NCBI GenBank assembly: GCA_002472565.1
Contig: DKSK01000009.1
Span: forward strand, 1 to 64,000
From: Bacteroidales bacterium UBA7258
GTDB lineage: Bacteria > Bacteroidota > Bacteroidia > Bacteroidales > UBA932
Direction of reading: 5' to 3'
DNA: 64,000 nt
This document shows positions 34,907-43,945 of the stretch, one piece after another. How positions within the stretch are numbered: the first letter of the stretch is position 1; every line of letters starts with the position of its first letter. The notes under the pieces were generated by a model that saw nothing but the letters and a program-made list of their open reading frames with translations, did no database searches and had not been told where the DNA came from. A program made the position numbers and the translations under genes.

Positions 34907-36739
34907 ATGAAAGTCAAGAATTTGCTCTGCATCTCACTCTCCGCCACGGCCTTCATGGTCATGGGGACGAAGGCTGATGCCTGCACCAATGTTATCATAA
35001 CTCCGGGAGCGAGCGCCGACGGGTCGACTCTCGTCAGCTACGCAGCCGATTCCCACTGGCTCTTCGGAGAGCTCTACTACCATCCTGCCAGAGATTGGAA
35101 GGAAGGCACCATGCTCAAGGTCTATGATTGGGATTCAGGCAAATATCTCGGCGAGATTCCGCAGGCAGCACATACATATCAGACCGTGGGGAACATGAAC
35201 GAGCATCAGCTGATCATAGCCGAGACGACTTTCGGCGGACGTGAGGAGCTTGTCAACCCTGACGGTAAGATTGACTACGGCTCCATGATCTACATTACCC
35301 TCCAGAGGGCCAAGACCGCCCGCGAGGCTATAAAGGTCATGACGGACTTGGCCGATACTTACATCTATTGTTCTGAGGGAGAGACCTTTACGATAGCAGA
35401 TAAGAACGAGGCCTGGATCCTTGAGATGGTCGGCAAAGGAAAGACCCACAGAAACACGAGGGCCAGCCAGTCGAACAAAGGCTGCGTGTGGGTCGCCATG
35501 AGAATTCCGGACGGCTACATCTGCGCCCATGCCAATCAATCACGAATAGGTAATTTCCCTCTCAATGACCCTGAGAACTGCCTATATTCTGAAGATGTGA
35601 TCAATTTCGCCCGCCGTCAGGGCTATTTCGAAGGCGAAGATGACGAATTCAATTTCCGCGACGCCTATTGCCCGCTCACTTTCGGCGCGCTCAGAGGTTG
35701 CGAAGCCAGAGTATGGAGTGCTTACAACATCCTGTGCAACGGCTGGTTTACCTATGAGACCGACTCCGGCAGAGAGACTACCGTAGACGCCAGCAATTTC
35801 ATCAATTACGCCATGGGCTATGACGTCTCGAGCAAGATTCCTCTCTTCGTCAAACCGGTCCGCAAGGTGACCGTGAAACAGCTTGCCGACGTGATGAGAG
35901 ACCATTATGAGGGGACTCCTATGGACATGACCCAGGATATCGGAGCAGGCGGAAACGCCCTTCCTTACAGGTGGCGTCCTATGGACTTCGAGTATGACGG
36001 AGTGACTTATACCAATGAAAGGGCCATCGCGACCCAGCAGACCGGCTTTTGGTTCGTGGGCCAGGCCAGACCGAAATACCCGGATCTCGTAGGCGGAATC
36101 CTCTGGTTCGGAACAGATGACGCGGCGACCTCTTATCTCAGCCCTATCTATACTAATGTCACCAAGGTGCCTGACTGCTTCCGCGAGGGTAACGGCGACC
36201 TCCTCCACTATTCGGAGACTGCTTCATTCTGGATAAACAACAGGGTCTCCAACGCCTGCTACAAGATGTATAATTACATGGCTCCGTATGTGCGTGCCGA
36301 GATAGACAAGTTCGAGAAGGAGCAGATGGAGGAAAAGATCCGTAACGTAGACAACTACGCCCTTGACCTCTTCGTGAACACGGCGGAAAAACTCAAATAT
36401 AAGGCCATGAAGAAGGGTCAGTCTTATGACCCTATGACCGACACCGGAGATGATTTCAAGGCCGTAAAAGACTTTCTCACGAATTATTCATACGGTACGG
36501 CCCAGAACCAGTTCGAACATTGGAAGGATCTGGAAGTCACCTTGCTGGTTAAGTTCATGGACGGCAATGTCAAGGCTCAGGAGAAGAACGGGGAATTTAC
36601 CCACAGCGAATTCTCGAAGAAGATTCCTGCAGGGCTGACTCAGCCGGGCTATACAGAGCTCTGGAAGCAGATTGTGGCCCAGACACACGGCGATGTGATC
36701 CGCGAGGTGGAACCTGAGGATGAAGCCGGAGAGGATTAA
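34907..36739 (+). CDS. C69-family peptidase (dipeptidase type)
   Basis: C69 (PepD/U34) peptidases are N-terminal nucleophile hydrolases. The 610-residue exported protein has a signal peptide ending TKADA, followed by Cys26 (ACTNVI), which is the expected nucleophile after processing. TPGASADGSTLVSYAADSH is the usual next block. Members act as dipeptidases in the periplasm. With the S46 peptidase in the same window it fits a peptide-using lifestyle. The C-terminal region is Lys/Glu-rich and the protein ends in an acidic tail. It has no partner genes nearby. Confidence 0.9.
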   Translation: MKVKNLLCISLSATAFMVMGTKADACTNVIITPGASADGSTLVSYAADSHWLFGELYYHPARDWKEGTMLKVYDWDSGKYLGEIPQAAHTYQTVGNMNEHQLIIAETTFGGREELVNPDGKIDYGSMIYITLQRAKTAREAIKVMTDLADTYIYCSEGETFTIADKNEAWILEMVGKGKTHRNTRASQSNKGCVWVAMRIPDGYICAHANQSRIGNFPLNDPENCLYSEDVINFARRQGYFEGEDDEFNFRDAYCPLTFGALRGCEARVWSAYNILCNGWFTYETDSGRETTVDASNFINYAMGYDVSSKIPLFVKPVRKVTVKQLADVMRDHYEGTPMDMTQDIGAGGNALPYRWRPMDFEYDGVTYTNERAIATQQTGFWFVGQARPKYPDLVGGILWFGTDDAATSYLSPIYTNVTKVPDCFREGNGDLLHYSETASFWINNRVSNACYKMYNYMAPYVRAEIDKFEKEQMEEKIRNVDNYALDLFVNTAEKLKYKAMKKGQSYDPMTDTGDDFKAVKDFLTNYSYGTAQNQFEHWKDLEVTLLVKFMDGNVKAQEKNGEFTHSEFSKKIPAGLTQPGYTELWKQIVAQTHGDVIREVEPEDEAGED

Positions 36740-36742
36740 AGC

Positions 36743-38107
36743 TTAGAGATCGGAAGGGGTCAGCAGTACGGCATCTATCTTGAAGCCTTCAAGCGGCCCC
36801 TTCCTGAAGGACTCGATGTCCTTCAATAGCTTGTCTTTCTCGAAATCTCCAGCATCGAGGCAGACAGCCCCTACCATGGCCGCCTTGCCGCTGACGGCTA
36901 TGATCTCATAGTCTCCGCCTCTTCCCCATTGACCTCCTGCGGAAGGCCAGGACCCTGATCCCCGGATTTTTTCTATGAGAGCATGCCTTAGAGCTTCCAG
37001 CCTGTACTCCTTGTCCCCGGCCATTTTCTCCTTCACCCTTCCTTTCTCGCCCATGGAAAGCCAGAGAGAGTTGGAGAGGATGAATCTCAGATAAAAGTTC
37101 ACAGCGGGGTCCGGAATACGATAGACGACCATATAGCGGCCTCTGCCATCGTCGAAGAAAGGCCGCTCTCTTTCCAGCAGGCCGTACTGGCCGGCCAATT
37201 TCCCGAGATGCCCTCCGACCTTTACGCCCCCGAGATTTTTTTCGATTTCAGGCAATGAATTGATGCCCTGCGAAATCAACTGAAGGACAGACAGATACTG
37301 TTCATGGTTTCTCCCCAGACTACTCTCAAGTCTATTCTTGGCTTCCGTGATATAGGAGGACTTCCCGCCTGCCTCCATGACCATGCCCATCAGGCTGCCT
37401 CCCGACCCTATCTTCATGAAAGAGATGTCCTGGAGAAGGGCGTCGGTATAGGCCTGGATGCCGCCTGTCATCGCTATCGCTTCGAGAAATTGGCCCTCAG
37501 TGAGCCCTGGAAGTGCCGAGCCGAGAATTTCCCTTAACTCCTCCCGCGAGAAGCTCCTCAGCCTTATTCTTCTGTCGACAAGGGCTTTGAGCGGGGCCGG
37601 ATCGCCCGTCGTCATTTCTCTGCCGAAGATTTCTTCTGCCCTGTCCCCGGAATTGCAGATCATGACAAGGTTCATCCGAGTCTTGTCTCTCATCTCGCTC
37701 CAGCAGCTTCTGAGGGTCTGTATAAAGGACTCTCCGGCCTCATCCACCCCGTCTATTATGAGGCTGAAAGACTTATTCTCAGCTAGTTTCATCAGGAAGG
37801 GGAAGATCAGGCTCAAGGTCGTGAGCCCTTCCGGTACGTAAGTTTTCAGGACGGCCGCGACCTCTTCCCTGAAATCACGAACCAGAAGATTTTCACTCCT
37901 GCCTCCGGCCTTGAAATAGAGCCAGTCCGGATGGACATGTCTCTTTCCCTCAAGAACCAGGGCTTCCCGAGCCTGGCAGATAGAGAGTGAGGTTTTCCCC
38001 GAGAGAGGCTCCCCGCTAATGAGGGTCATCCTTGAACGGTCTTCCCTCGACAGCCACAATTCTCTATCTAACAATGTTTTCTCCCTATCTCTATAATTCA
38101 GCTCCAT
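36743..38107 (-). CDS. AAA ATPase of the DUF234/PF01637 type
   Basis: The 454-residue cytosolic protein has a Walker A GEPLSGKTS (residues 32-40) and a Walker B-like SLIIDGVDEAG (about 116-126). The middle part contains a helix-turn-helix-like segment (SLPEIEKNLGGVKVGGHLGKL), and the C-terminus has YRIPDPAVNFYLRFI, the mark of the DUF234-associated archaeal-type ATPases found in many Bacteroidota. This family is of unknown function; some members are linked to toxin-like nuclease tails, and GDYEIIAVSGKAAMVGAV could be a decayed form of that tail. It converges on the C69 gene with three bases between. Confidence 0.8.
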   Translation of the reverse strand: MELNYRDREKTLLDRELWLSREDRSRMTLISGEPLSGKTSLSICQAREALVLEGKRHVHPDWLYFKAGGRSENLLVRDFREEVAAVLKTYVPEGLTTLSLIFPFLMKLAENKSFSLIIDGVDEAGESFIQTLRSCWSEMRDKTRMNLVMICNSGDRAEEIFGREMTTGDPAPLKALVDRRIRLRSFSREELREILGSALPGLTEGQFLEAIAMTGGIQAYTDALLQDISFMKIGSGGSLMGMVMEAGGKSSYITEAKNRLESSLGRNHEQYLSVLQLISQGINSLPEIEKNLGGVKVGGHLGKLAGQYGLLERERPFFDDGRGRYMVVYRIPDPAVNFYLRFILSNSLWLSMGEKGRVKEKMAGDKEYRLEALRHALIEKIRGSGSWPSAGGQWGRGGDYEIIAVSGKAAMVGAVCLDAGDFEKDKLLKDIESFRKGPLEGFKIDAVLLTPSDL

Positions 38108-38192
38108 TATTTGTTAACTTAACAGATTTTTACTAAGTGGCTGTAAAGATACTCTTTTGTCCCGAATAAACGAGCATTTAAGATAAAATTTA

Positions 38193-38200
38193 TAACTTTG
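38193..38200 (+). promoter_or_regulatory. -7 box for pheS
   Basis: TAACTTTG, followed by an approximately 80-base leader before the ATG at 38284. Confidence 0.6.
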
Positions 38201-38206
38201 TGAATT

Positions 38207-38246
38207 GGGCTTTTGGACAGCCTTCTCCTGTTGACTCGGGAAGCCC
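38207..38246 (+). promoter_or_regulatory. Leader hairpin upstream of pheS
   Basis: GGGCTT (38207-38212) pairs with AAGCCC (38241-38246) at the start of the predicted leader. It is not followed by a T run. A regulatory role (for example attenuation) is possible but not shown. Confidence 0.4.
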
Positions 38247-38283
38247 GCCTTTAAGTGTTGATTCGCGATTTTAATTATTGACT

Positions 38284-39321
38284 ATGGACAAGACACAGAT
38301 AGAAAAAATTCTCTCGGAGGTCAGGGACCTCAAGTGCAAGACCGCCAAAGAAGTCGAGGACGCAAGAGTCCGTCTTCTCGGGAAAAAAGGTGAAATTACG
38401 GCCCTCTTCGATGAGTTCAGGACGATAGCCAAGGAGCAGAAGAAGGAATTCGGCCAGCAGCTCAATCTGCTTAAGAACGAGGCTGCGCAGAAGATAGCCG
38501 AGCTAAAGGCCGCCGCTTCCCAGGATCCGGCTTCATCCAAGCCTTCTGATGATGTCACCATGCCCGGCGATCCTTTCAGCCTGGGCAGCCGCCATCCAGT
38601 TTCCATCGCGCGTCAAGAGATTGTTACCATATTCCGCAAATTCGGTTATGATGTAGCCGAGGGCCCGGAAATCGAGGACGACTATCATGTCTTTACCGCT
38701 CTCAACTTCCCGGAGAACCATCCTGCAAGGGATATGCAGGACACCTTTTTTGTGTCCGCGGGCCATCTGAATCCTCTCCTTCTCCGTACCCACACCAGCT
38801 GCGTGCAGGTCAGAGCAATGGAGAATCTTCCTCTGCCTATCAGAATCATCTGCCCGGGCAGGGTCTTCAGAAACGAAGCCATTTCAGCAAGGGCACATTG
38901 CATCTTCCATCAGGTGGAAGGTCTCTATATCGACAAGAACGTGACTTTCGCCGACCTTAAACAGGCCATCCTGCTCTTCGCCCGCGAAATGTTCGGTCCG
39001 GATACGCAGATTCGTATGCGTCCATCCTATTTCCCGTTCACGGAGCCTTCGGCCGAGGTTGACGTAAGCTGCAACATCTGCCATGGCAAGGGTTGCAACA
39101 TTTGCAAAGGAACTGGCTGGCTCGAAATCCTCGGCTGCGGCATGGTAGATCCTAACGTCCTCAAGGCTTCCGGAATCGACCCTGCTGTCTACAGCGGCTT
39201 CGCCTTCGGAATGGGAATCGAGAGAATCGCCATGCTCAAGTGGCAGGTCAACGACCTCCGCCATTATTTCGAGAACGACATGCGCTTCCTTCACGAGTTT
39301 TCCCGCTGCGTAGAAGTCTGA
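38284..39321 (+). CDS. pheS: Phenylalanine-tRNA ligase alpha subunit
   Basis: PheS carries the catalytic class II core of the alpha2beta2 enzyme that charges tRNA-Phe. The 345-residue protein has the N-terminal coiled-coil arm, motif 1 region HPVSIARQEIVTIFRKFG, motif 2 in RVFRNEAISARAHCIFHQVEG and motif 3 in SGFAFGMGIERIAMLKW. A short CxxC-type insertion (CNICHGKGCNICKGTGW), common in Bacteroidota PheS, precedes EILGCGMVDPNVL. The track from 38278 begins with a TTG; the ATG at 38284 is preferred. pheT is not in the window. Confidence 0.97.
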   Translation: MDKTQIEKILSEVRDLKCKTAKEVEDARVRLLGKKGEITALFDEFRTIAKEQKKEFGQQLNLLKNEAAQKIAELKAAASQDPASSKPSDDVTMPGDPFSLGSRHPVSIARQEIVTIFRKFGYDVAEGPEIEDDYHVFTALNFPENHPARDMQDTFFVSAGHLNPLLLRTHTSCVQVRAMENLPLPIRIICPGRVFRNEAISARAHCIFHQVEGLYIDKNVTFADLKQAILLFAREMFGPDTQIRMRPSYFPFTEPSAEVDVSCNICHGKGCNICKGTGWLEILGCGMVDPNVLKASGIDPAVYSGFAFGMGIERIAMLKWQVNDLRHYFENDMRFLHEFSRCVEV

Positions 39322-39332
39322 CCTAAAGTCCA

Positions 39333-39950
39333 GTGATACAAAATATTTTTGTTGATTTCGGAGGAGTCCTCACTTATTCGGATTATTCCCAGGCACTTTC
39401 CCGTTTCGCGGAGATAGGCGTCTCCAATCCCGAGAAATATGTCTCCAAGTATCGCCAGGAAGGAATTTTCGGCGCTTTGGAAGAAGGCGGACTGAGCGCT
39501 GAGGCTTTCCGCGGGGCCCTATCTGTCATCGTGGGAAGAGAAGTCACTATTGAGCAGTGTTCTTATGCCTGGACAGGCTTCGTGGACGGACCTATCCTCA
39601 GCAATCTTCAAAAACTCAGCGATCTGCGTTCACGCGGCTATCGCATTTCACTGCTCTCTAACACCAATCCCTTCATGATGGCCTGGGCTATGAGTCCTGA
39701 TTTTGACGGCTCCGGCCATGGGCTCATGCATTACCTCGACTCATCATATCTTAGCTACTTGCTAAAGGTCATGAAGCCTGATCCTGCCATCTTCCGCTAT
39801 GCCATGGATCATGAAGGAGCCCAGCCCGAAAACTCACTTTTCATAGATGATTCAGCGGCTAACACCGCTTCCGCCGCCACTCTCGGGATGCATACTTTCA
39901 CAGTCGGAAACGGCGAGGACTGGTCAAAAACAATCGAGGCCTATCTCTAG
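39333..39950 (+). CDS. HAD-family hydrolase
   Basis: The 205-residue protein starts with GTG, 11 bases after pheS. It shows HAD motif I VDFGGVL (nucleophile Asp8), where the second Asp of the usual DxD is Gly, as in the YihX-type group. SLLSNTNP is motif II (Ser), KVMKPDPAIF provides the Lys, and SLFIDDSAAN is motif IV. These enzymes are small phosphatases acting on sugar phosphates or nucleotides; the substrate is not clear. A weak terminator lies at 39983. Confidence 0.87.
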   Translation: MIQNIFVDFGGVLTYSDYSQALSRFAEIGVSNPEKYVSKYRQEGIFGALEEGGLSAEAFRGALSVIVGREVTIEQCSYAWTGFVDGPILSNLQKLSDLRSRGYRISLLSNTNPFMMAWAMSPDFDGSGHGLMHYLDSSYLSYLLKVMKPDPAIFRYAMDHEGAQPENSLFIDDSAANTASAATLGMHTFTVGNGEDWSKTIEAYL

Positions 39951-39982
39951 GCCCCGGTATCATCTATTTATTTTCTTTGATT

Positions 39983-40003
39983 CCGCCGGTCTCAGGCGGC
40001 TTT
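39983..40003 (+). terminator. Short terminator after the HAD gene, overlapping the yfhO end
   Basis: CCGCC (39983-39987) pairs with GGCGG (39995-39999) and is followed by CTTTT. It lies across the stop codon of the convergent yfhO-like gene. Confidence 0.4.
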
Positions 40004-42586
40004 TCTGTCTTCCTTCCGCTGGACAAATATCCAGGCGGCGGAGAGCAGGGTGATGAGTATCAGCGCGATTGAGAAGGTGCGCGAGATTCCCGAACTCTGC
40101 GCGTAAGACTTAGGAGCGAAACTCATAGTGAGAGTGTGGTTCCCGGCAGGAAGATTGGCTGCGCGGAGCGTCCAATTGGCCCTGTAGAGCGGAATCTCTG
40201 TTCCGTCCTCCAGCTGAGCTTTCCAGCCTCGAGGATACCATATCTCGCTGAAGACGGCGACCTTGCCACTCCCGGCGCTGTAGGAATAGGTCAGTTTGTT
40301 AGGGGCGTATGCCGTCATTTCAATCTTGTCGGTGGAAGCCGCGGAAGCCGAATCCGCCGGGACTGCCGCGGATGCCTTGTCCGAGGCGGCGGAGAGGGTG
40401 GAAACTGCTTTGTCGTAGCCCTCCTTGAAATCGGCTCCGACCACTGCGGTATTCTTCAGGTCTACCTTGCCCAAAAGAGCTATTTCTTCGTCCGGATTCG
40501 CCGCCATCACTACGGAATTTACGAACCATACCGGGCCCTGAGCCTTGGTGTTCACAATAGGAGCCGCATCCTGGCTGATGATGACGTATTTGTCGTTGAG
40601 CATCGAAAGCAGCGGAGCGTCAATTACCTCAGAAGCCTCGGCGTATGTCGAAACTTTGCTAAGAGAGCTCTGCATGTCCGTAATTTCCGAGATTAGATAG
40701 CGGTCGATGAGATCCTGGTAGCGTTGAAGCTTGACCGGGCTGTATCCGCCTATGCTCCTGTGGAAATAAGATGTGCGTGAATCATTGAACGGGCTCGCCG
40801 TGAGGTCGAGGGTTCTATAGCCGAGCGTGGAGTCCTGAAGTATGGCCTTGTCGGCGGCCGTTTCTGTGAAGGTGCTGTTGAACTGCCTCGGCGTCACGAA
40901 ATCTTCTGAGTTGAGGTAGCGCTTGCCGGTGGACCAAAGGTTGACGAGAACCAGAACGCAGATCGCCGCGGCCGCTTGAAGCCTGCGTGAAGGGGAAGCG
41001 GAGGCCTTTTCTCCGCCGGTATATCCCCAGAGAAGGAGAAGGTATGTCAGGCCGATGAAGATGCCTGAAGTGAGGGCGTCGTTTACGAGCAGATGTCTTC
41101 TGTCAGAGGCGAGGGCGGCGGAAAGCTGCGGGCCCATCTGTGAGTCCGAAGGCGAGGTGAAGGAGCCGGCAATGCCAGGGAAAAGCACGCAGAGCAGGCA
41201 GAAGCCCCCTGTCAGAGCCAGAGCGATGAGAGAGGCCCTTTTAAAGCGCTCCATTTCTACCGTGCCGCGGACCAACTTGTCAAGAGCCAGGAAGCCCAGC
41301 ATAGGCAGGGTGAACTGGAGAATCACCAGAGCCATGGATACTGTCCTGAACTTGCTGTAGAAGGGCATGTGATAATACCAGAACTTGGTGAATGGCAGGA
41401 AGTTGTTGCCGACTGCGAGAAGTACGGCAATCACTGTCGGAATCAAAATCCACCATCTTTCTTTTCCCTCGCACAGGAGCAGCCCCATGATGAAGAGGAA
41501 GATACTTATGGCTCCCATGTACATAGGGCCGGCCGTGAAAGGCTGAGGGCCCCAGTATAGAGGAAGATGCCTGGCCACCTGACCGAGATTACCCTGGCCT
41601 GCCTGCCGCAGGAGGGCGATAGTCTCTGACTTATCGGGATTTACCTCTCCATCGGAAGAGCCCCCGTTGAAGTTGGCTATCATGGTGTTCGGCAGTTCTT
41701 CCCAGCCGTAGGACCAGGATGTAGCATAGTCAAGATCGAGGCCCTTGGTGCCGGAAGTTCCGTCAGAAGAGGTCAGTTCTGAACCGCCTCTCATCGTCTC
41801 TTGGGAATAGAGGTATTCAGGAATGAGCTTGTTGGCGTTGGTGGCGATTCCCATGCAGCCCAGTACCAGCAGAAGGCCGGAAGCCGCAAAAAACCTTCCG
41901 AGAAGCTCTTTTCTCCGGGCCAGAATCCACACCAGCGAGACGATAGCGTAGCAGAAAATGATGATCGCCAGATAGTAGGATATCTGGATGTGGTTGGCTT
42001 TGAGCTGGAAGTTAAGGGCCATGGCGAAGAGGGACGCGCCCAGGATGGTCAGCGGAAGCCAGCGTTTTTCCTTGGACGCGGAGCGGTAGGTGAAGACCAC
42101 GGAGGCCAGCACCCATGGCAGGAAGGCAAGGGCCAGCATCTTGGAGTTGTGCCCCACTTGGATGATCTGTAAATTGTAGGAGCAGAAGGTCACAGCGATG
42201 GCGCCTCCCGCCGCGACCAGGGGCCCTATCCCAAGGGAGAGCATGAGTAGAAAGGCCCCGAGCAGGGAGATGAAGAGATACGATGCAGGTCTCTTTCCTA
42301 CAAGGAAAAGGTTGTAGATTTTCTGGGTCCAGTCCCCCTGAGGATTGCCTGTAAGCATGGTTGTAGGCATGCCTCCGAACATGGAATTGGTCCATGCCGT
42401 ATGGTCGGAGGGGTGGTTGTGGTTCCAGGTAGTCGCCTCATGGGACATTCCGAGATAGCCGGTAATGTCTCCCTGATTCACGATTTTCCCGCCAAGCACC
42501 TGTGGCACGAAGCCATATGCAAGTACCAGAAAAAGAACTATGGCACAGACTAGGCCCCAAAAACTCTTATTGTTCTTCATCTTCAT
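39992..42586 (-). CDS. YfhO-family membrane protein
   Basis: The 864-residue integral membrane protein has about a dozen membrane segments and a periplasmic C-terminal domain. It matches the YfhO family (PF09586), which resembles GT-C fold glycosyltransferases acting on lipid-linked sugars. Characteristic parts are NQGDITGYLGMSHEATTWNH with acidic residues after the first helix, typical of the catalytic loop in GT-C enzymes, and SWSYGWEELPNTMIANFNGG. The gene overlaps the end of a glycosyltransferase gene by four bases (ATGA), supporting a joint role in cell-surface glycan synthesis. Confidence 0.85.
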   Translation of the reverse strand: MKMKNNKSFWGLVCAIVLFLVLAYGFVPQVLGGKIVNQGDITGYLGMSHEATTWNHNHPSDHTAWTNSMFGGMPTTMLTGNPQGDWTQKIYNLFLVGKRPASYLFISLLGAFLLMLSLGIGPLVAAGGAIAVTFCSYNLQIIQVGHNSKMLALAFLPWVLASVVFTYRSASKEKRWLPLTILGASLFAMALNFQLKANHIQISYYLAIIIFCYAIVSLVWILARRKELLGRFFAASGLLLVLGCMGIATNANKLIPEYLYSQETMRGGSELTSSDGTSGTKGLDLDYATSWSYGWEELPNTMIANFNGGSSDGEVNPDKSETIALLRQAGQGNLGQVARHLPLYWGPQPFTAGPMYMGAISIFLFIMGLLLCEGKERWWILIPTVIAVLLAVGNNFLPFTKFWYYHMPFYSKFRTVSMALVILQFTLPMLGFLALDKLVRGTVEMERFKRASLIALALTGGFCLLCVLFPGIAGSFTSPSDSQMGPQLSAALASDRRHLLVNDALTSGIFIGLTYLLLLWGYTGGEKASASPSRRLQAAAAICVLVLVNLWSTGKRYLNSEDFVTPRQFNSTFTETAADKAILQDSTLGYRTLDLTASPFNDSRTSYFHRSIGGYSPVKLQRYQDLIDRYLISEITDMQSSLSKVSTYAEASEVIDAPLLSMLNDKYVIISQDAAPIVNTKAQGPVWFVNSVVMAANPDEEIALLGKVDLKNTAVVGADFKEGYDKAVSTLSAASDKASAAVPADSASAASTDKIEMTAYAPNKLTYSYSAGSGKVAVFSEIWYPRGWKAQLEDGTEIPLYRANWTLRAANLPAGNHTLTMSFAPKSYAQSSGISRTFSIALILITLLSAAWIFVQRKEDRKAA

Positions 42587-43872
42587 TTCATTATTGAATC
42601 CATCAGAGCGCTCATCTTTTTCGTCAGCGCCCTTCTTGAATATTGTTCTATCCCTTTTGTCGGATTTTCGAAGGTATCCGACTTGAATCTTTCCCAGCAG
42701 AAATCAATGTATTTGGCCATGGAAGCCTCGTCATCCCAGCTGAAAACCACTCCGGCCTGGGTCTGATTCACGATTCTTGCCATGGCGCCGTCTCTCTGGC
42801 CTATCCCGAGGACAGGGTTCCCTGAAGCGAGATATTCCCAGGTCTTTCCCGGGATGGTTGCCTTGTATTCGGGTTCATGGCGGAGCGGAAGGATGAGGAT
42901 GGTCGCATTCTTCTGCTCCCGGACGGCGATTTCATGGTTCTGGTAGCCGAGGTCCACAAGGTTTTCTCCGAGACCGGCGGCACGTATGGAAGCGATGACC
43001 TGGGCGTCCGTCTTTCCGGCTAGCCGGATTCTCAGCATGGAGGCGAATTCTTTATCTTTCGAGCATTTTTCGGAAAGGACTTTCCACAGCGTCACAGGAT
43101 CCCCGTCGGCTGAGAACTGGCCGGTGTGGGTTACGTTGAAATAGCCGTCCGGCTCTACCCTCTGCTCGAAATCTTCCTCGTCATAGCCGTTAGTTATTAA
43201 TTCGACAGGGGTGGCGGTCTCTTTCTGGAAGTCCTCCTGGACCAGAGGCGAAACTGCGACTACTCTCGTGGCATCGTCCAGGACCGCCTGTTCCAGCCTC
43301 TTGTGCTTTCGACGGGCCCAGGCGGTCAGGCTCAGATGCTTGAAATAGAAAATCTTGGTCCACGGGTCCCTGAAGTCGGCTATCCATGGAAGGTCCATGG
43401 CTTTGGAGATCTTGCGGGCTATTAGATGCATGGACTGAGGAGGCCCGGTCGAAACTATCACGTCCACAGGGTGTTCCTTTAGATATTTCTTAAGGAAGCG
43501 GACGGAAGGCCCCACCCAGCTGACCCTCGGGTCAGGGATAAAAAGATTCCCCCTTATCCACATCACTATCCTCTCCTTGAGGCTCTTTTTACGGGAGTTC
43601 ACCATGTTGACCTCCTTCTGCGAAGCTTTCTTCCCTGTCAGCTTTCGGTAAAGACCGTATATTTCGTGAATCGGGGTCTTTACTATGACGGCCTCGTCGG
43701 GGATGTCTCCCAGAAGAGACTCGTCCACGGACTGCATTTCGGGATTGGATGGAGTATAGATGACAGGCTGCCATCCTTGCTGAGGAAGATACTTAGCGAA
43801 TTTTACCCAGCGCTGTACGCCGGGGCCTCCGGCAGGCGGCCAGTAGTAGGTGATTATGAGTACTCTTTTCAC
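42583..43872 (-). CDS. Family 4-like glycosyltransferase
   Basis: The 429-residue GT-B fold protein starts VKRVLIITYYWPPAGGPGVQRWVKFAKYL, a known N-terminus of Bacteroidota glycosyltransferases (the quoted part is shown only as the fold start; key residues are GGPGVQR). The C-terminal Rossmann half contains KTWEYLASGNPVLGIGQ, with the conserved E-containing nucleotide-sugar site. The start is a GTG at 43872; the open frame up to 44187 runs through the divergent gene and the promoter. The -7 box ends five bases before the GTG, so the transcript may have no leader. It is co-transcribed with the YfhO-like gene. Confidence 0.88.
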   Translation of the reverse strand: MKRVLIITYYWPPAGGPGVQRWVKFAKYLPQQGWQPVIYTPSNPEMQSVDESLLGDIPDEAVIVKTPIHEIYGLYRKLTGKKASQKEVNMVNSRKKSLKERIVMWIRGNLFIPDPRVSWVGPSVRFLKKYLKEHPVDVIVSTGPPQSMHLIARKISKAMDLPWIADFRDPWTKIFYFKHLSLTAWARRKHKRLEQAVLDDATRVVAVSPLVQEDFQKETATPVELITNGYDEEDFEQRVEPDGYFNVTHTGQFSADGDPVTLWKVLSEKCSKDKEFASMLRIRLAGKTDAQVIASIRAAGLGENLVDLGYQNHEIAVREQKNATILILPLRHEPEYKATIPGKTWEYLASGNPVLGIGQRDGAMARIVNQTQAGVVFSWDDEASMAKYIDFCWERFKSDTFENPTKGIEQYSRRALTKKMSALMDSIMK

Positions 43873-43876
43873 AGCG

Positions 43877-43884
43877 CAAAAATA
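43877..43884 (-). promoter_or_regulatory. -7 box abutting the glycosyltransferase start
   Basis: Minus-strand TATTTTTG ends five bases before the GTG at 43872, leaving little or no 5' leader. Confidence 0.5.
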
Positions 43885-43904
43885 AATAAAACCCTTGAAT
43901 ATAC

Positions 43905-43929
43905 CCCCACAATTCTCTATCTTGTGGGG
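43905..43929. promoter_or_regulatory. Inverted repeat between divergent glycosyltransferase and GH28 genes
   Basis: CCCCACAA and TTGTGGGG form an eight-base perfect inverted repeat around a nine-base spacer, 17 bases before the GH28 ATG. It could be an operator or a leader hairpin. Confidence 0.45.
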
Positions 43930-43945
43930 AAGCGATGACTTGATT

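Noticed and set aside
38201..38283. T-box in the pheS leader
   Set aside because: Too short, no T-box consensus sequence and no terminator/antiterminator pair.
43554..43562. A single TTATCCACA DnaA-box-like sequence
   Set aside because: Isolated, inside the glycosyltransferase gene, without further boxes or an AT-rich unwinding element nearby, so not an origin.
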